64,000 nucleotides of DNA from assembly GCF_003024515.2 (NCBI RefSeq), contig NZ_PYIX02000002.1, forward strand, positions 1-64,000, read 5' to 3'. Under the pieces are notes generated by a model. It was not told where the DNA came from, did no database searches, and saw only the letters and a program-made list of their open reading frames with translations. The stretch's first letter is position 1; the number at the start of each line of letters is the position of its first letter. This stretch comes from Acinetobacter sichuanensis. GTDB taxonomy: Bacteria; Pseudomonadota; Gammaproteobacteria; Pseudomonadales; Moraxellaceae. This document shows positions 47,328 to 57,855 of the stretch, in pieces. The position numbers were made by a program, and so were the translations under genes.

Positions 47328-48099
47328 ATAAAGCCTGTTGTTTTAAATATTGTTTGGCTTGCTCCCATAGTTGATCTAATTCTTCTAAATTCATCTGTTC
47401 TAATTTTTTATCTTGTTGTAATACTTGATCTTCTATAAAAGCAAAGCGCTTTTTAAATTTGTGAATCGTACTGAGTAGTGCCATTTCACTTGAAATGCCT
47501 AGTTTACGCCCAACATTGATCAATGAGAATAAACAATCACCAAATTCATCTACCATTTCATCGGATTTCCCAGCATTTACAGCAATTTCAAACTCAGCTA
47601 ACTCTTCTTTTACTTTGCTATAGGCTTGTTCTGCATCTGGAAAATCAAAACCAATTTTTGCAACATTTTTTTGAATATTTTCAGCTTGAACTAGTGCTGG
47701 TGCATGTTTCACTTCATCTAAGCGCGATTGAGCCTTGCCTTGCTTTTCTTGCTGCTTAATTTTTTGCCAAAGTTGTGAAACATCATCAGGTGTTAATTGA
47801 TCAAATTTATCTTTTTCAAAAACATGAGGATGACGACGAATCAGTTTTTGACAAATCGCTTCAACCACATCATTAAAATCAAAAGCACCTTGCTCGCTAT
47901 ACATTTGTGACTGAAAAACAACCTGCAACAGTAAGTCTCCTAATTCATCACGAATATCAGTCACATTACCCATTCGTACGGCTGCCTCAACCTCATACGC
48001 TTCTTCAATCGCATAACGTGTTAAAGATTCTGGCGTTTGTTCACGATCCCAAGGACATTCCTGACGTAATTGCTGCATGATCGCTAATAACTTTTCCAT
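47299..48099 (-). CDS. mazG: Nucleoside triphosphate pyrophosphohydrolase MazG
   Basis: MazG hydrolyses (d)NTPs to monophosphate and pyrophosphate, cleansing pools and modulating the stringent response. Two MazG units are visible; the first contains the acidic motif [16 protein letters not shown] with [19 protein letters not shown], the second [36 protein letters not shown]. The 266-residue length fits E. coli MazG. AGGAC precedes the ATG. Confidence 0.93.
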   Translation of the reverse strand: MEKLLAIMQQLRQECPWDREQTPESLTRYAIEEAYEVEAAVRMGNVTDIRDELGDLLLQVVFQSQMYSEQGAFDFNDVVEAICQKLIRRHPHVFEKDKFDQLTPDDVSQLWQKIKQQEKQGKAQSRLDEVKHAPALVQAENIQKNVAKIGFDFPDAEQAYSKVKEELAEFEIAVNAGKSDEMVDEFGDCLFSLINVGRKLGISSEMALLSTIHKFKKRFAFIEDQVLQQDKKLEQMNLEELDQLWEQAKQYLKQQALYEQQPKPID

Positions 48100-48215
48100 A
48101 AAAATGTCCTGTATTTACAAAATATCGAAGAATGGTGCTAAAAACTTGTCACCGAAAAGTATTTTATGTTCAACTGGGACATGATTCATATATTTAAAAT
48201 AAAAAGGATGTTGTG

Positions 48216-48989
48216 ATGCGTCGAAGTATTTTTATTAGTGGAGCAGCACAAGGTATTGGTGCTGCAATCGCTCGAACTTTTTATCAGCAAGGCTATAAGG
48301 TAGGCATTTATGATATCAATGAAGCTTCAGCACAGCATCTTGCAGCACAACTCGGTAATCATGCCAAAGCAGGAAAGCTTGATGTCAGTGATTATGCACA
48401 ATGGCAAAATGCCCTAGAAGAATTTAGTGCTTGGGCAGGTCAGCTCAATGTTTTGGTCAATAATGCAGGAATTTTATACTCTGGTGCTTTTGAAAAAACG
48501 GATATTCAAGCACATCAACGCACAATTAATGTCAACGTCAATGGCGTTTTAAATGGCTGTCATGCTGCACTGCCTTTTTTAAAACAGGCATCTTTTGCAC
48601 GCGTCATTAATGTTTCTTCTGCTTCTGCGATTTATGGGCAACCCGATCTTATCTCATATTCTGCCAGTAAATTTGCAGTACGTGGTATCACAGAAGGCTT
48701 AGATGTAGAATGGCAAAAATATGGAATTCGTGTTTTAGATGTGATGCCGCTCTTTGTACAAACAGCAATGGTGACTAACATGGATGCAGCTTCAATTCAG
48801 AATATTGGTGTCGATTTAAAACCACAAGATATTGCTGAACAAGTCTTAAAACTCGTACAAAGTAAAGGAACGCTTTTTACCCAAACCCACCATCCTATCG
48901 GCTTAAAAACCAAAATCATGTATCAACTTTCAAGTATCAGCCCACAAATCATTAACCGTTTAGGCAATATATTTTTAAGTCGAAAATAA
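48216..48989 (+). CDS. Short-chain dehydrogenase/reductase
   Basis: The Rossmann signature is ISGAAQGIGAAIARTF, with LVNNAGI, VINVSSASAIYGQPDLISYSASK (Ser and YxxxK catalytic residues) and VLDVMPLFVQTAM. Substrate unknown. I use the ATG at 48216, eight bases after AAAGGA; 257 residues. It is a single-gene transcript between mazG and relA with a strong terminator. Confidence 0.88.
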   Translation: MRRSIFISGAAQGIGAAIARTFYQQGYKVGIYDINEASAQHLAAQLGNHAKAGKLDVSDYAQWQNALEEFSAWAGQLNVLVNNAGILYSGAFEKTDIQAHQRTINVNVNGVLNGCHAALPFLKQASFARVINVSSASAIYGQPDLISYSASKFAVRGITEGLDVEWQKYGIRVLDVMPLFVQTAMVTNMDAASIQNIGVDLKPQDIAEQVLKLVQSKGTLFTQTHHPIGLKTKIMYQLSSISPQIINRLGNIFLSRK

Positions 48990-49012
48990 AAATTGATGCA
49001 ATATCAGCAAAT

Positions 49013-49043
49013 AAAAAAACCTGCATTACGCAGGTTTTTTTTA
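49013..49043. terminator. Bidirectional terminator between SDR and relA
   Basis: The stem AACCTGC (49018-49024) with GCAGGTT (49030-49036), loop ATTAC, has A- and T-runs either side and serves both convergent transcripts. Confidence 0.9.
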
Positions 49044-49054
49044 TCAGCAATGGA

Positions 49055-51361
49055 TTAATTGCCTTGTACTAATCGTCTTGCACTAATAATGCCTGGTTGT
49101 TGTTCTAAACGTGCCAACAAACGAGAAAGTTGCGCCAAGCCCTTCACTTCAATCAATAATTTCATATTGGCAATACCATCTGATTCAGAAATGGTATTGA
49201 CCTGACGAATATTGATCTGATCTGAAAAAATCACTTGAGTTAAGTCTTTCAGTAAACCACGTCGATCATAAGCCTCAACAACGATTTGCACACTTTGCCC
49301 ACGTGTAGGCTGCATTTCCCAATCTGCCTCTACAGCACGATCAGGTTCATTCTTGATCATACGAAGGTAATCTAAGCATGCAACCTTATGAATACTTACA
49401 CCACGGTTTAACGTGATATATCCAGCAATCGACTCACCATGTACAGGCTGACAGCATTGTGCGACATGGAGTTCAACATTATCCAAGCCATCAATTAAAA
49501 TACCATGTGCCGATAAAGTATGACTTGCGCGTGGATTAAGTGTTGGTTTAAGAACAAGTTCTGGTTCATCTTGATCTAAATGCATATGACGATTAACTTG
49601 GTTAATCAATGCATGTAAGCTAATATCACCACTCACCAATGAAACTAAAATGTCATCGCCAGATTTGACATTAAAGTGGTTACAATAATCACTTAAATCA
49701 ATACTTTTTGGATGAATCGCTAAACGTGAAAGCTCCTTATTGAGAATTTCACGTCCAACTTCTAAATTCTTACTACGGTCTTGTTGTCTAAACCAGTGAC
49801 GCAGCTTGTCACGCGCACGTGCTGTCTTGATATAACCTAAAGAATTTACTAACCAATCTCGGTTAGGCTCACGATCTTTTTTGGTTAAAATCTCAACTTG
49901 TTCACCTGTTTTCAAGGTATAAGTGAGTGGCACATAACGCTGATTCACACGTGCTGCATAACACTTATTACCCACTTCTGTATGCACATGATAAGCAAAG
50001 TCTAATACGGTTGAACCACGTGGTAACTCTTTGATATCACCATCACGACTGAAGACATAAATCTTTTCAAAACCTTCAAAGTCTTGAATATGTTCAAAAT
50101 CTTCACTCTCATCTTCATTTGGATGCACATTGGTTTCATTACGTTCTTGATAATGCTCTAGCACAGAGCGCAATGAATGCAAACGATGATTAAATGAATA
50201 ATCTGTGGTTTTAGAGCCTTCTTTATAATTAAAATGAGAACAAACACCTAACTCAGCTTCTTCATGCATTTCTACAGTACGAATCTGAATTTCAAGCGAT
50301 TTATTTTCAGCAATCACCGCTGTATGCAATGAGCGATAACCGTTTGCTTTAGGGTTGGTAATATAATCATCAAATTGATGTGGAATATGACGCCAAATCT
50401 GATGAACGATTCCCAAAGCGTGATAACACTCAGGAACCGATTTGACCAATACACGTACTGCACGAATATCATAAAGCTGATCGAAGCTCAGATTTTTACT
50501 CTTCATCTTGCGATAAATTGAATAAATATGCTTCACTCGACCTGAAATTTCAGCATAAATTTCATGCGCTGCCAATTCACCTTTGAGTTTGTCCACTACA
50601 AATTGAATATAGTGTTCACGCTCAAGACGCTTTTCATTGAGTAATGATGCAATTTCTTTATAGCGTTCAGGTGCCAAATAACGAAAGGCTAAATCCTCTA
50701 GCTCCCATTTTAATTGAGCAATGCCTAAACGATGCGCTAAAGGTGAATAAATTGTTAAAATTTCTCGTGCAACACGTTCTTGACGCTCTCTTGGTGATTT
50801 TGCCAATTCACGCAATGCATAAGTACGTTCCGCCAATTTAATTAAAACAACACGCACATCCTCAGTCACAGAAATCAGCATTTTATAAATGCCTGACAAA
50901 TGTTCACGTTGATTATTATTAAAGTGGTCTTCTAAACGTTTATTTTTTTCAATCAGTTCAGAGAGTTTTCCCATTGCCAAAGTGCCTTTGACAAGGTTAA
51001 AAACATGCTCTCCAAACTTTGTTTGAATTTCTTCAAGCGTGGTAATACCTTCACGTACACTACGATATAAAACAGCAGCAGATAAGGTATCTTCATCAAC
51101 ATGTAAATGCGCCAAAATATCTGCCATACCAATTCCTGTTGCAAAGGTATTGGTACGGTTATTCACCATGGTCGCTAATTCTTTTTGTAAAACTAATTGA
51201 GCTACTTCTTGAAGCTGATGCAGCTCTGCACCGTCTAAAATTCCACGTACACGATCTAGCCAAGTCGCTAAAGCCTGTTGCGCTTCTACGGCATGTTCTA
51301 CAGTCGCTTCCTCAGACAACTCATTTAGCTGTTCTGGAAGTTGTTCACGTACTGTGACCAT
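49055..51361 (-). CDS. relA: GTP pyrophosphokinase RelA (ppGpp synthetase)
   Basis: RelA makes (p)ppGpp on ribosomes during amino-acid starvation. Domains in order: a pseudo-hydrolase HD region where the HD pair is replaced (AAVLYRSVREG), the synthetase domain (RVKHIYSIYRKMKSKN, DIRAVRVLV, PKANGYRSLHTAV), TGS (IYVFSRDGDIKELPRGSTVLDFAY), the CC/ZFD region and the C-terminal ACT domain. The motif equivalent to the synthetase EFDD of E. coli RelA reads QFDD here. The 768-residue length is right. AGGAG precedes the ATG. Confidence 0.95.
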   Translation of the reverse strand: MVTVREQLPEQLNELSEEATVEHAVEAQQALATWLDRVRGILDGAELHQLQEVAQLVLQKELATMVNNRTNTFATGIGMADILAHLHVDEDTLSAAVLYRSVREGITTLEEIQTKFGEHVFNLVKGTLAMGKLSELIEKNKRLEDHFNNNQREHLSGIYKMLISVTEDVRVVLIKLAERTYALRELAKSPRERQERVAREILTIYSPLAHRLGIAQLKWELEDLAFRYLAPERYKEIASLLNEKRLEREHYIQFVVDKLKGELAAHEIYAEISGRVKHIYSIYRKMKSKNLSFDQLYDIRAVRVLVKSVPECYHALGIVHQIWRHIPHQFDDYITNPKANGYRSLHTAVIAENKSLEIQIRTVEMHEEAELGVCSHFNYKEGSKTTDYSFNHRLHSLRSVLEHYQERNETNVHPNEDESEDFEHIQDFEGFEKIYVFSRDGDIKELPRGSTVLDFAYHVHTEVGNKCYAARVNQRYVPLTYTLKTGEQVEILTKKDREPNRDWLVNSLGYIKTARARDKLRHWFRQQDRSKNLEVGREILNKELSRLAIHPKSIDLSDYCNHFNVKSGDDILVSLVSGDISLHALINQVNRHMHLDQDEPELVLKPTLNPRASHTLSAHGILIDGLDNVELHVAQCCQPVHGESIAGYITLNRGVSIHKVACLDYLRMIKNEPDRAVEADWEMQPTRGQSVQIVVEAYDRRGLLKDLTQVIFSDQINIRQVNTISESDGIANMKLLIEVKGLAQLSRLLARLEQQPGIISARRLVQGN

Positions 51362-51388
51362 ACCTTTCTCCTGTGAATCTACAGTTCA

Positions 51389-52783
51389 TTATAAATCGTT
51401 TATCTCAACATTTTTTTCAAATAAGGCAATGGATTCAACATGACCTGTATGTGTAAACATATCCATCACACCTGCCTTTTTCAGCTGATACCCATGTTGC
51501 ACTAAAATTCCTGCATCCCTTGCGAGTGTTGCAGGGTCACAGGATACATAAACGATTTTTTTTGCACCAAACTTAGGTACATAATGCATAATTTGCTCCG
51601 CCCCTGCACGAGGTGGGTCTATTAATAATGCATCAAATCCTTGATTTGCCCAAGAATTTTGAGAAAAATCTTTTGTTAAATCTTGTGAGTAAAACGTAAC
51701 ATTAGTTATGCAATTTTTCAGTGCGTTTTCTGTACCGCGTTTAACCATTTCTGCACTGCCTTCAACGGCAATAACACAGCCTGTTTGCCCTACTTTTTTA
51801 GCGAGTGGTAAAGAAAAATTACCCAGACCGCAAAAAAGATCAAGCACACGCTCACCTTGTTGTAAATCAAGCAAATCACATGCCAATTTTACCATTTGTG
51901 GATTTACAGTAGGATTAACCTGTGTAAAGTCAGTCGGTTTAAATGCAAAATTAATTGCAAAATCATTCAAACTATAATGTAAATGCATCGCAGCTTGAGG
52001 ATCATCTACACGATGTAAACTCTCATTTCCCGCAGGTTGAAAATACAGTTGCCACTGTTTCTCTAACGCAAATTGTTTTAATAGGTTGACATCTTTTGTC
52101 GATAAATCTGCTGTATGGCGAATTAACAACGCAATTTCTTGATCGCCTTTTGCTAATTCTATATGACCAATGTCTGCTTTGCCTGTTAGACTTTCGAGTA
52201 ATACACGCAGTTCAGGTAAAGCCTTATCTAATTGTTGATCTAAAATTTTACACGTTTGGATATTAATCAATTGATTACTTTGCGACTCACGAAAGCCCAT
52301 CAGCAGTTTTTTCGTTTTTGCAATATAGCGCACACCAATGCGTGCTTTATGACGATAATCAACTTTTAATGAACGAATAGGCGTTAACCACGTTAAAGGT
52401 GTTAAACCTGCAAAATGATTCAAATGTGATTTTAATACATCTTGTTTAAAACGAATTTGTTCATCAGGATGTAAATGCTGCAAGTTACAACCACCACATC
52501 GACCAAAATGCGGACAGATTGGAGCAATACGTTGCGGATGTGGCTCACCCAATAACTCAATACAATCCGCTTCTTCAAGTTTAGAAACTTGACGTGTGAT
52601 TTGCACTTTAACGGTTTCATTGGGTAATGCAAAACGGATAAAAACACTTTTACCCTGTTTCTCTAGTGGATGGTTTGGATCATTTCCATAACGCGCTATC
52701 CCTCGCCCCTCATGTGAAAGCCTCTCAACATTAAAAATATACTGTGGTTGTTGAGATGGTCGAGGTTTAGCTCTATGTTTCAA
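51389..52783 (-). CDS. rlmD: 23S rRNA m5U1939 methyltransferase RlmD (TTG start)
   Basis: RlmD methylates U1939 of 23S rRNA. An N-terminal TRAM-like domain ([15 protein letters not shown]) precedes the Fe-S cluster cysteines in [14 protein letters not shown]. The methyltransferase motifs [16 protein letters not shown] and [12 protein letters not shown] follow, and the catalytic cysteine is in [12 protein letters not shown]. The start is TTG at 52783, the only plausible start: a stop lies four codons upstream and there is no early ATG. It follows the exonuclease gene by nine bases. The 464-residue length is normal. Confidence 0.95.
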   Translation of the reverse strand: MKHRAKPRPSQQPQYIFNVERLSHEGRGIARYGNDPNHPLEKQGKSVFIRFALPNETVKVQITRQVSKLEEADCIELLGEPHPQRIAPICPHFGRCGGCNLQHLHPDEQIRFKQDVLKSHLNHFAGLTPLTWLTPIRSLKVDYRHKARIGVRYIAKTKKLLMGFRESQSNQLINIQTCKILDQQLDKALPELRVLLESLTGKADIGHIELAKGDQEIALLIRHTADLSTKDVNLLKQFALEKQWQLYFQPAGNESLHRVDDPQAAMHLHYSLNDFAINFAFKPTDFTQVNPTVNPQMVKLACDLLDLQQGERVLDLFCGLGNFSLPLAKKVGQTGCVIAVEGSAEMVKRGTENALKNCITNVTFYSQDLTKDFSQNSWANQGFDALLIDPPRAGAEQIMHYVPKFGAKKIVYVSCDPATLARDAGILVQHGYQLKKAGVMDMFTHTGHVESIALFEKNVEINDL

Positions 52784-52792
52784 AGGAATAAC

Positions 52793-53614
52793 CTAATCTG
52801 TAGTGGAAGGAAAATCTGATGCGCTAAATGCAGTTTTTTGTGAAGTTTCACGCCAAATCTGCACAAACTCATTTTGTTGCGGTTGACCTTGTAAATAATG
52901 AATGGTTGCCTGAATCCATAACTGATGATCTGATAAAGAAATTTGTCCTTTTAACAGATTCCAACGCAAGAAAATCAACCATGTATTTAATACATCACCC
53001 TCACAATAACTGGTCAACTTGAGCCATTGTTTGGTTTTGACATATTCAGGAATAAAATAACCTTTAATACCACGCTTACCAGGAAAACCAAGTAAATGTG
53101 CAATATCATCTAATTTTTGAAAATGCCGACCATTAAACATTGCCATCACATCCATCAAGTCGACATGACGATGATGATAACGATTTTGGTAGTTATTATA
53201 ACGTTTTTGCGTATCAATCTCACCTTGATCAAATAAACTCGGTGCCGATAAACCATGATACATTGCACGGAATAAAATCACAGGTAAATCAAACTGTGAA
53301 CCATTCCAACTCACTAAAGTTGGATGACGTTTATCAAAAATAGATAAAAATTTCTTTAAAATTTCAGCTTCAGAAAAATGTTCTTGGCTAAATGAAAAGA
53401 GTTTCATTGTACCATTTTCATCAAGCCAAAAACCTGAGATACACACAATTTCATGTAAGGGTAAACGTTGAAAATCCATACCTGATTCTTGGCGACGGAT
53501 TTTCATCAAAGCCTGTTCAAGATCTTCTTCAGGCAAATCCAACCCGTACAAATGTGCACCTGAACGATGGTCAGTCAACGTTTCTATATCAAAAACTAGT
53601 ACGGGTAAACGCAT
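52793..53614 (-). CDS. PolB-like 3'-5' exonuclease
   Basis: This is a DEDD-type exonuclease related to the proofreading domain of family B polymerases. Exo I is VLVFDIETLTDHRSG, exo II LVSWNGSQFDLPVILFRAM, and exo III CEGDVLNTWLIFLRW near residue 215. The 273-residue length and absence of a polymerase domain match the stand-alone family. The role is presumed DNA repair or RNA/DNA trimming. It lies directly upstream of rlmD in a short operon. Confidence 0.85.
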   Translation of the reverse strand: MRLPVLVFDIETLTDHRSGAHLYGLDLPEEDLEQALMKIRRQESGMDFQRLPLHEIVCISGFWLDENGTMKLFSFSQEHFSEAEILKKFLSIFDKRHPTLVSWNGSQFDLPVILFRAMYHGLSAPSLFDQGEIDTQKRYNNYQNRYHHRHVDLMDVMAMFNGRHFQKLDDIAHLLGFPGKRGIKGYFIPEYVKTKQWLKLTSYCEGDVLNTWLIFLRWNLLKGQISLSDHQLWIQATIHYLQGQPQQNEFVQIWRETSQKTAFSASDFPSTTD

Positions 53615-53726
53615 AACTAAAGCATTCTCATCATGACTTAAATTATTTTACACATTAACCCGAGTTTCAACAAAGAAACAATGCACCGCGATAAAATAAC
53701 AGGTCAACTTGAGTCAAATATTGGTT

Positions 53727-54641
53727 TTAGTCTTCAACTGAAAATAAACCTGTAGACAAATAACGATCACCACGATCACACACAATACAGACAATCACAG
53801 CATTTGGATTTTCTTCAGCAATTTTCACTGATGCCCACACGGCTCCACCTGATGAAGTGCCTGCACTAATCCCTTCTTTACGTGCTAAAGCGCGTGCTGT
53901 TTTTTCAGCTTCGATTTGTGGAATATCCATAATGCGATCGACACGCTTTGGATCAAAAATAGTCGGCAAATATTCCTGAGGCCAACGACGAATACCCGCA
54001 ATATTTGAACCTTCAGATGGCTGTAAACCCACAATTTGAATCTCTGGATTTTGCTCTTTCAAATATTTTGAAATCCCCATAATCGTGCCTGTTGTCCCCA
54101 TAGAACTCACGAAATGGGTAATTTTACCTTCAGTTTGTTGCCAAATTTCTGGACCAGTCGTTAAGTAATGTGCTTCAACATTATCTGGATTACCAAACTG
54201 ATTTAAAACCAGACCTTGTCCTTCTTGTTCCATTTGCAAAGCCAGATCACGCGCTTCTTCCATGCTTGCAGCTTCAATTAACTCTGCACCATAAGCACGC
54301 ATTGCATCTTTACGCTCTTGACTTGAGGCAGCTGGCATAATCAAACGCATTTTGTAGCCACGCATTGCAGCAACCATTGCTAAAGCAATACCTGTATTTC
54401 CACTCGTCGCCTCAATCAAGGTATCACCTGGCTGAATTTGCCCACGTTTTTCAGCTTGCATAATCATGTTATATGCTGGACGGTCTTTCACTGAACCTGC
54501 TGGATTATTTCCTTCAAGTTTCGCCAACACCGTTGCTTGAGTATGATTTGCGAGACGTTGTAAACGCACCAATGGCGTCTTACCGACATAATGGTCTAAT
54601 AAAAAATCGTCTGCTAAGAAATCAACTTGTGTATTACTCAT
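53727..54641 (-). CDS. cysM: Cysteine synthase B
   Basis: CysM makes cysteine from O-acetylserine and sulfide or thiosulfate using PLP. The PLP lysine is K52 in NPAGSVKDRPAYNMI. EATSGNTGIALAMVA and SAGTSSGGAVWASVKIA are phosphate- and substrate-binding motifs. The 304-residue length and the first motif's PAYNM favour CysM over CysK. The gene is divergent from barA across a 323-base gap, the known neighbourhood in Acinetobacter. Confidence 0.93.
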   Translation of the reverse strand: MSNTQVDFLADDFLLDHYVGKTPLVRLQRLANHTQATVLAKLEGNNPAGSVKDRPAYNMIMQAEKRGQIQPGDTLIEATSGNTGIALAMVAAMRGYKMRLIMPAASSQERKDAMRAYGAELIEAASMEEARDLALQMEQEGQGLVLNQFGNPDNVEAHYLTTGPEIWQQTEGKITHFVSSMGTTGTIMGISKYLKEQNPEIQIVGLQPSEGSNIAGIRRWPQEYLPTIFDPKRVDRIMDIPQIEAEKTARALARKEGISAGTSSGGAVWASVKIAEENPNAVIVCIVCDRGDRYLSTGLFSVED

Positions 54642-54964
54642 GGTATGTACCTAGATCGAGGTGCGCGTATTGTATGAAAAAATAAAACACCCTGCACTGC
54701 TTTCCATTAAATTCTGATGAGAATGATCAAACTCAGCACATAAAACTTGGGTGTACTTCAATGACTTAAAAGTATTTTTTCAAATAAAATGAATAATATA
54801 AAATAATTTCAAAGCAACTTAGAATTAGAAATGATAAGTTTATCTTTAAAACAGCATAAACAATATTTAAGCAAGATGTTTTTTCATGATCTTTATCATA
54901 ATTTCATGTAGGACGATTAAAGCATGTTAATATTCTCATTACGGGGAAGGTCTTGGCTTGATGC
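54642..54964. other. Divergent promoter region of cysM and barA
   Basis: The 323-base gap between divergent genes is A+T-rich in the barA half. I see a TACAAT-like -10 for cysM on minus at 54669-54674 but no good -35, and a GGGGAAGG ribosome site before barA. No gene is evident. Confidence 0.4.
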
Positions 54965-57775
54965 ATGTCGAATTTCAATAAAAAATTATTTAAACGTCTC
55001 AAACTTAATCACGCATATGGACAGTTAATTGCGTTGATTTTTGTACCTATTATGGTCTTAGCCTGCGTCGGCGCACTTTTGGTCATGAAAGAAACGTCTA
55101 ATGCTGCTAAAACCAATCAACGTTATGCCGCTATTGCAATTTTAAGTCGCTATCAAGCAACCGCAGAACAACTCGTTCGTCTAATACAAGCAAATCCCAA
55201 ATATAGACCACAAGCTGAAAATATTCTCCAACATATTTTTAATGAAAAATATCTTATTCGTGCAGCGATTGTTTTACCTAATCAACAAACTTTACTCAAT
55301 GTCGGTTATCAAAATAGAAAAGCATGGCCCAAACTTCCGCAACAAGGAAGCTTTGTAGGACCATTATCCAACCAACACAATAATATTTATGCGATTCGCC
55401 TTCAAACTGAAGACGCTCATGCACCCATTTGGTTAAGCATTGAACTGGATAATCAACCTTTAGAAATAGCGCATTATCGTGTGATGATCGTGCTCATTAC
55501 CACAGCATTATTTACATTACTTTTATTATTACTCTGTCTAAATTTCTATTCTCGTCGTTGGATCGCACCAATGTACGAAATTCGCATGCAATTACAACGT
55601 TTAAATGCCGATACGCTTGACCAACATATGGTGATTAACAGTACAGGTGAGTTACGTTTATTACAGCGAGATATTGCTAACGTTGTGAAACGCTTACATT
55701 TTAGTTTTCTAGAGCTAAAAGAACATACTGAGCAAACCGAAGATGATTTAAGACGTACTTTAGACACCTTAGAAGTACAGAACATTACTTACAAACAAGC
55801 ACGTGACCAAGCGATTTCATCAAACCAAGCCAAGTCAGTATTTTTAGCCAATATCAGCCATGAACTACGTACACCTCTGAACAGTATTGATGGTTTTATT
55901 CATCTGTTATTAAGACAAGATAATCTTAGTAATGATCAAAACTTGTACTTACAAACGATTCGAAAATCTTCTGCTCATTTATTGGCGCTGATTAACGATG
56001 TACTCGACTTTTCTAAAATTGATGCTGGAAAATTAGAACTCGAAACTGCACCTTTTGACCTTGAAGAAGCAATTTTCGATGTTATGGATATGTTGTCGCC
56101 GTTGGCTGCACAAAAACAAATAGAAATGGCATTTTACTATGATGATACCGTTCCTAAGCATGTCAATGGTGATGTTTTACGCTTTAAGCAAATTTTGACC
56201 AATCTTATTTCCAATGCCATTAAATTTACCCCTGATGGTGAAATCATTGTTCGTGTTCGTATGGAACATGATGATATTGGACAGTGTTTATTGCATTTTA
56301 GTGTGCAAGATAGCGGTATTGGTCTCAGTGGCACAGATCGTAAGAAATTATTTGAATCATTCTCTCAAGGCGATGCATCTGTAACCCGTCAATTTGGCGG
56401 AACAGGTTTAGGTTTAGCAATTTCAAAACAATTGGTTCACTTAATGCAAGGTCAAATTGGCTTTGAAGATAACCAAGAACGTGCACCTACAGAAAAAGGC
56501 TCAACATTCTGGTTTACCGCAATGTTCCAAGTGGATGAAAATGAAGAAATTATTCATCCAGTGTTTAAAGATATGCATGTATTGTCATTCTTAGCACATC
56601 CTGCAACAGCAAATGTTTTACGTCATTATTTAGAAGACTATCAAGTCGTTCATACTGAAGCACAGTCAATTTTAGATTTATTTAGCCGTTTAAATGGCTT
56701 ATCTAAACTGCCTGAAAACACTTGGCTGATTGTAGATCATAGCGGCGATACTGAAGCTTTATTACGCGAAATTCGTGGGCGTTATCAAGGTAATTTAGCT
56801 GTTTATGGCTATCAAATGACCTTAGAGCCAAATATGTTACATGAATATCGTGCACGTCCACTTTATCAACCTTTAAGTCGTTCAGGAGTGATTCAACTTT
56901 TAAGCAATCAACCTATATTTAGTCCTGAAGAGCACAAAGATTTTAAAGAGCGTAATTTACATATTTTAGCAGTGGATGATCATTTACCGAATTTGATTGT
57001 ACTTGAAGCATTACTCGCTGAACTCAATGTTAAAACAACCAAAGTACAAAGTGGACAAGAAGCTCTAAGCACCATTCAGCAACGTATTGAACAAGGTTTA
57101 AAACCATATGACTTGGTTTTCATGGACATTCAAATGCCTGTTATGTCTGGAATTGATACAACACGTGCGATTCGCTCATTAGAATCTACGCTCGATGGTA
57201 TGCGTATGCCAATCATTGCACTTACAGCACATGCTTTAGCCGATGAAAAGCAAAAACTTCTAAAAGTCGGCATGGACGACTATGTAACCAAACCAATTCA
57301 AGTCGAACAATTAATTCAAATTTTAACTGAATGGACATCTGATCAATTTGCTCAACCACAGCAAACCAACGAAAATAACGTTTACGTTGAAGCGCTTGAT
57401 CCTGACATTTTAGATTGGAAAAAAAGCTTAGCCTTAGCCGCAAATAAAGAAGATTTGGCACAAGATTTACTTAAAATGCTAGTCGATAGCTTTCCAACGG
57501 AACTCGATGAAATCTCTCAGTTGATTGAATTAGAGGATTTTCCACAGCTTGAGCATGTGCTTCATCGTTTATATGGTGCAACTCGTTATGTCGGCACACC
57601 AAAATTACAACGTATTACAGGCGAGTTTGAACAGTTTATTTCAACACTCAGAAAAGAACGTCGTAAAGCAGATGAAATATTCATTCAAGATACCTTACAA
57701 CGATTAGATCATTTGCAATTGGTCATACACGAAGTAGAAGCTGCCGCACAGCAAATTTTGAATCATTCAAATTAA
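54965..57775 (+). CDS. barA: Hybrid sensor histidine kinase BarA/GacS
   Basis: BarA senses metabolic signals and relays phosphate to a UvrY/GacA-type regulator; in Acinetobacter it controls metabolism, motility and virulence. Order of parts in the 936 residues: membrane helix (about 21-41), periplasmic sensor, second helix (about 173-193), HAMP, HisKA with H299 in LANISHELRTPLNS, and HATPase (NLISNAIKFTPDGE, GTGLGLAISKQLV). Then come a degenerate first receiver, a full receiver (AVDDHLPNLIVLEALLAELN; MDIQMPVMSGIDT) and an Hpt domain (VLHRLYGATRYVGTPKL). The partner regulator is not in this window. Confidence 0.93.
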   Translation: MSNFNKKLFKRLKLNHAYGQLIALIFVPIMVLACVGALLVMKETSNAAKTNQRYAAIAILSRYQATAEQLVRLIQANPKYRPQAENILQHIFNEKYLIRAAIVLPNQQTLLNVGYQNRKAWPKLPQQGSFVGPLSNQHNNIYAIRLQTEDAHAPIWLSIELDNQPLEIAHYRVMIVLITTALFTLLLLLLCLNFYSRRWIAPMYEIRMQLQRLNADTLDQHMVINSTGELRLLQRDIANVVKRLHFSFLELKEHTEQTEDDLRRTLDTLEVQNITYKQARDQAISSNQAKSVFLANISHELRTPLNSIDGFIHLLLRQDNLSNDQNLYLQTIRKSSAHLLALINDVLDFSKIDAGKLELETAPFDLEEAIFDVMDMLSPLAAQKQIEMAFYYDDTVPKHVNGDVLRFKQILTNLISNAIKFTPDGEIIVRVRMEHDDIGQCLLHFSVQDSGIGLSGTDRKKLFESFSQGDASVTRQFGGTGLGLAISKQLVHLMQGQIGFEDNQERAPTEKGSTFWFTAMFQVDENEEIIHPVFKDMHVLSFLAHPATANVLRHYLEDYQVVHTEAQSILDLFSRLNGLSKLPENTWLIVDHSGDTEALLREIRGRYQGNLAVYGYQMTLEPNMLHEYRARPLYQPLSRSGVIQLLSNQPIFSPEEHKDFKERNLHILAVDDHLPNLIVLEALLAELNVKTTKVQSGQEALSTIQQRIEQGLKPYDLVFMDIQMPVMSGIDTTRAIRSLESTLDGMRMPIIALTAHALADEKQKLLKVGMDDYVTKPIQVEQLIQILTEWTSDQFAQPQQTNENNVYVEALDPDILDWKKSLALAANKEDLAQDLLKMLVDSFPTELDEISQLIELEDFPQLEHVLHRLYGATRYVGTPKLQRITGEFEQFISTLRKERRKADEIFIQDTLQRLDHLQLVIHEVEAAAQQILNHSN

Positions 57776-57855
57776 TTTTTTCTGTGACTGCACTGTCACG
57801 ATGTAAAAGCTCACTCCATGCTATGCTGCGTTACAAGGCAATAAGAGTAAAAACG

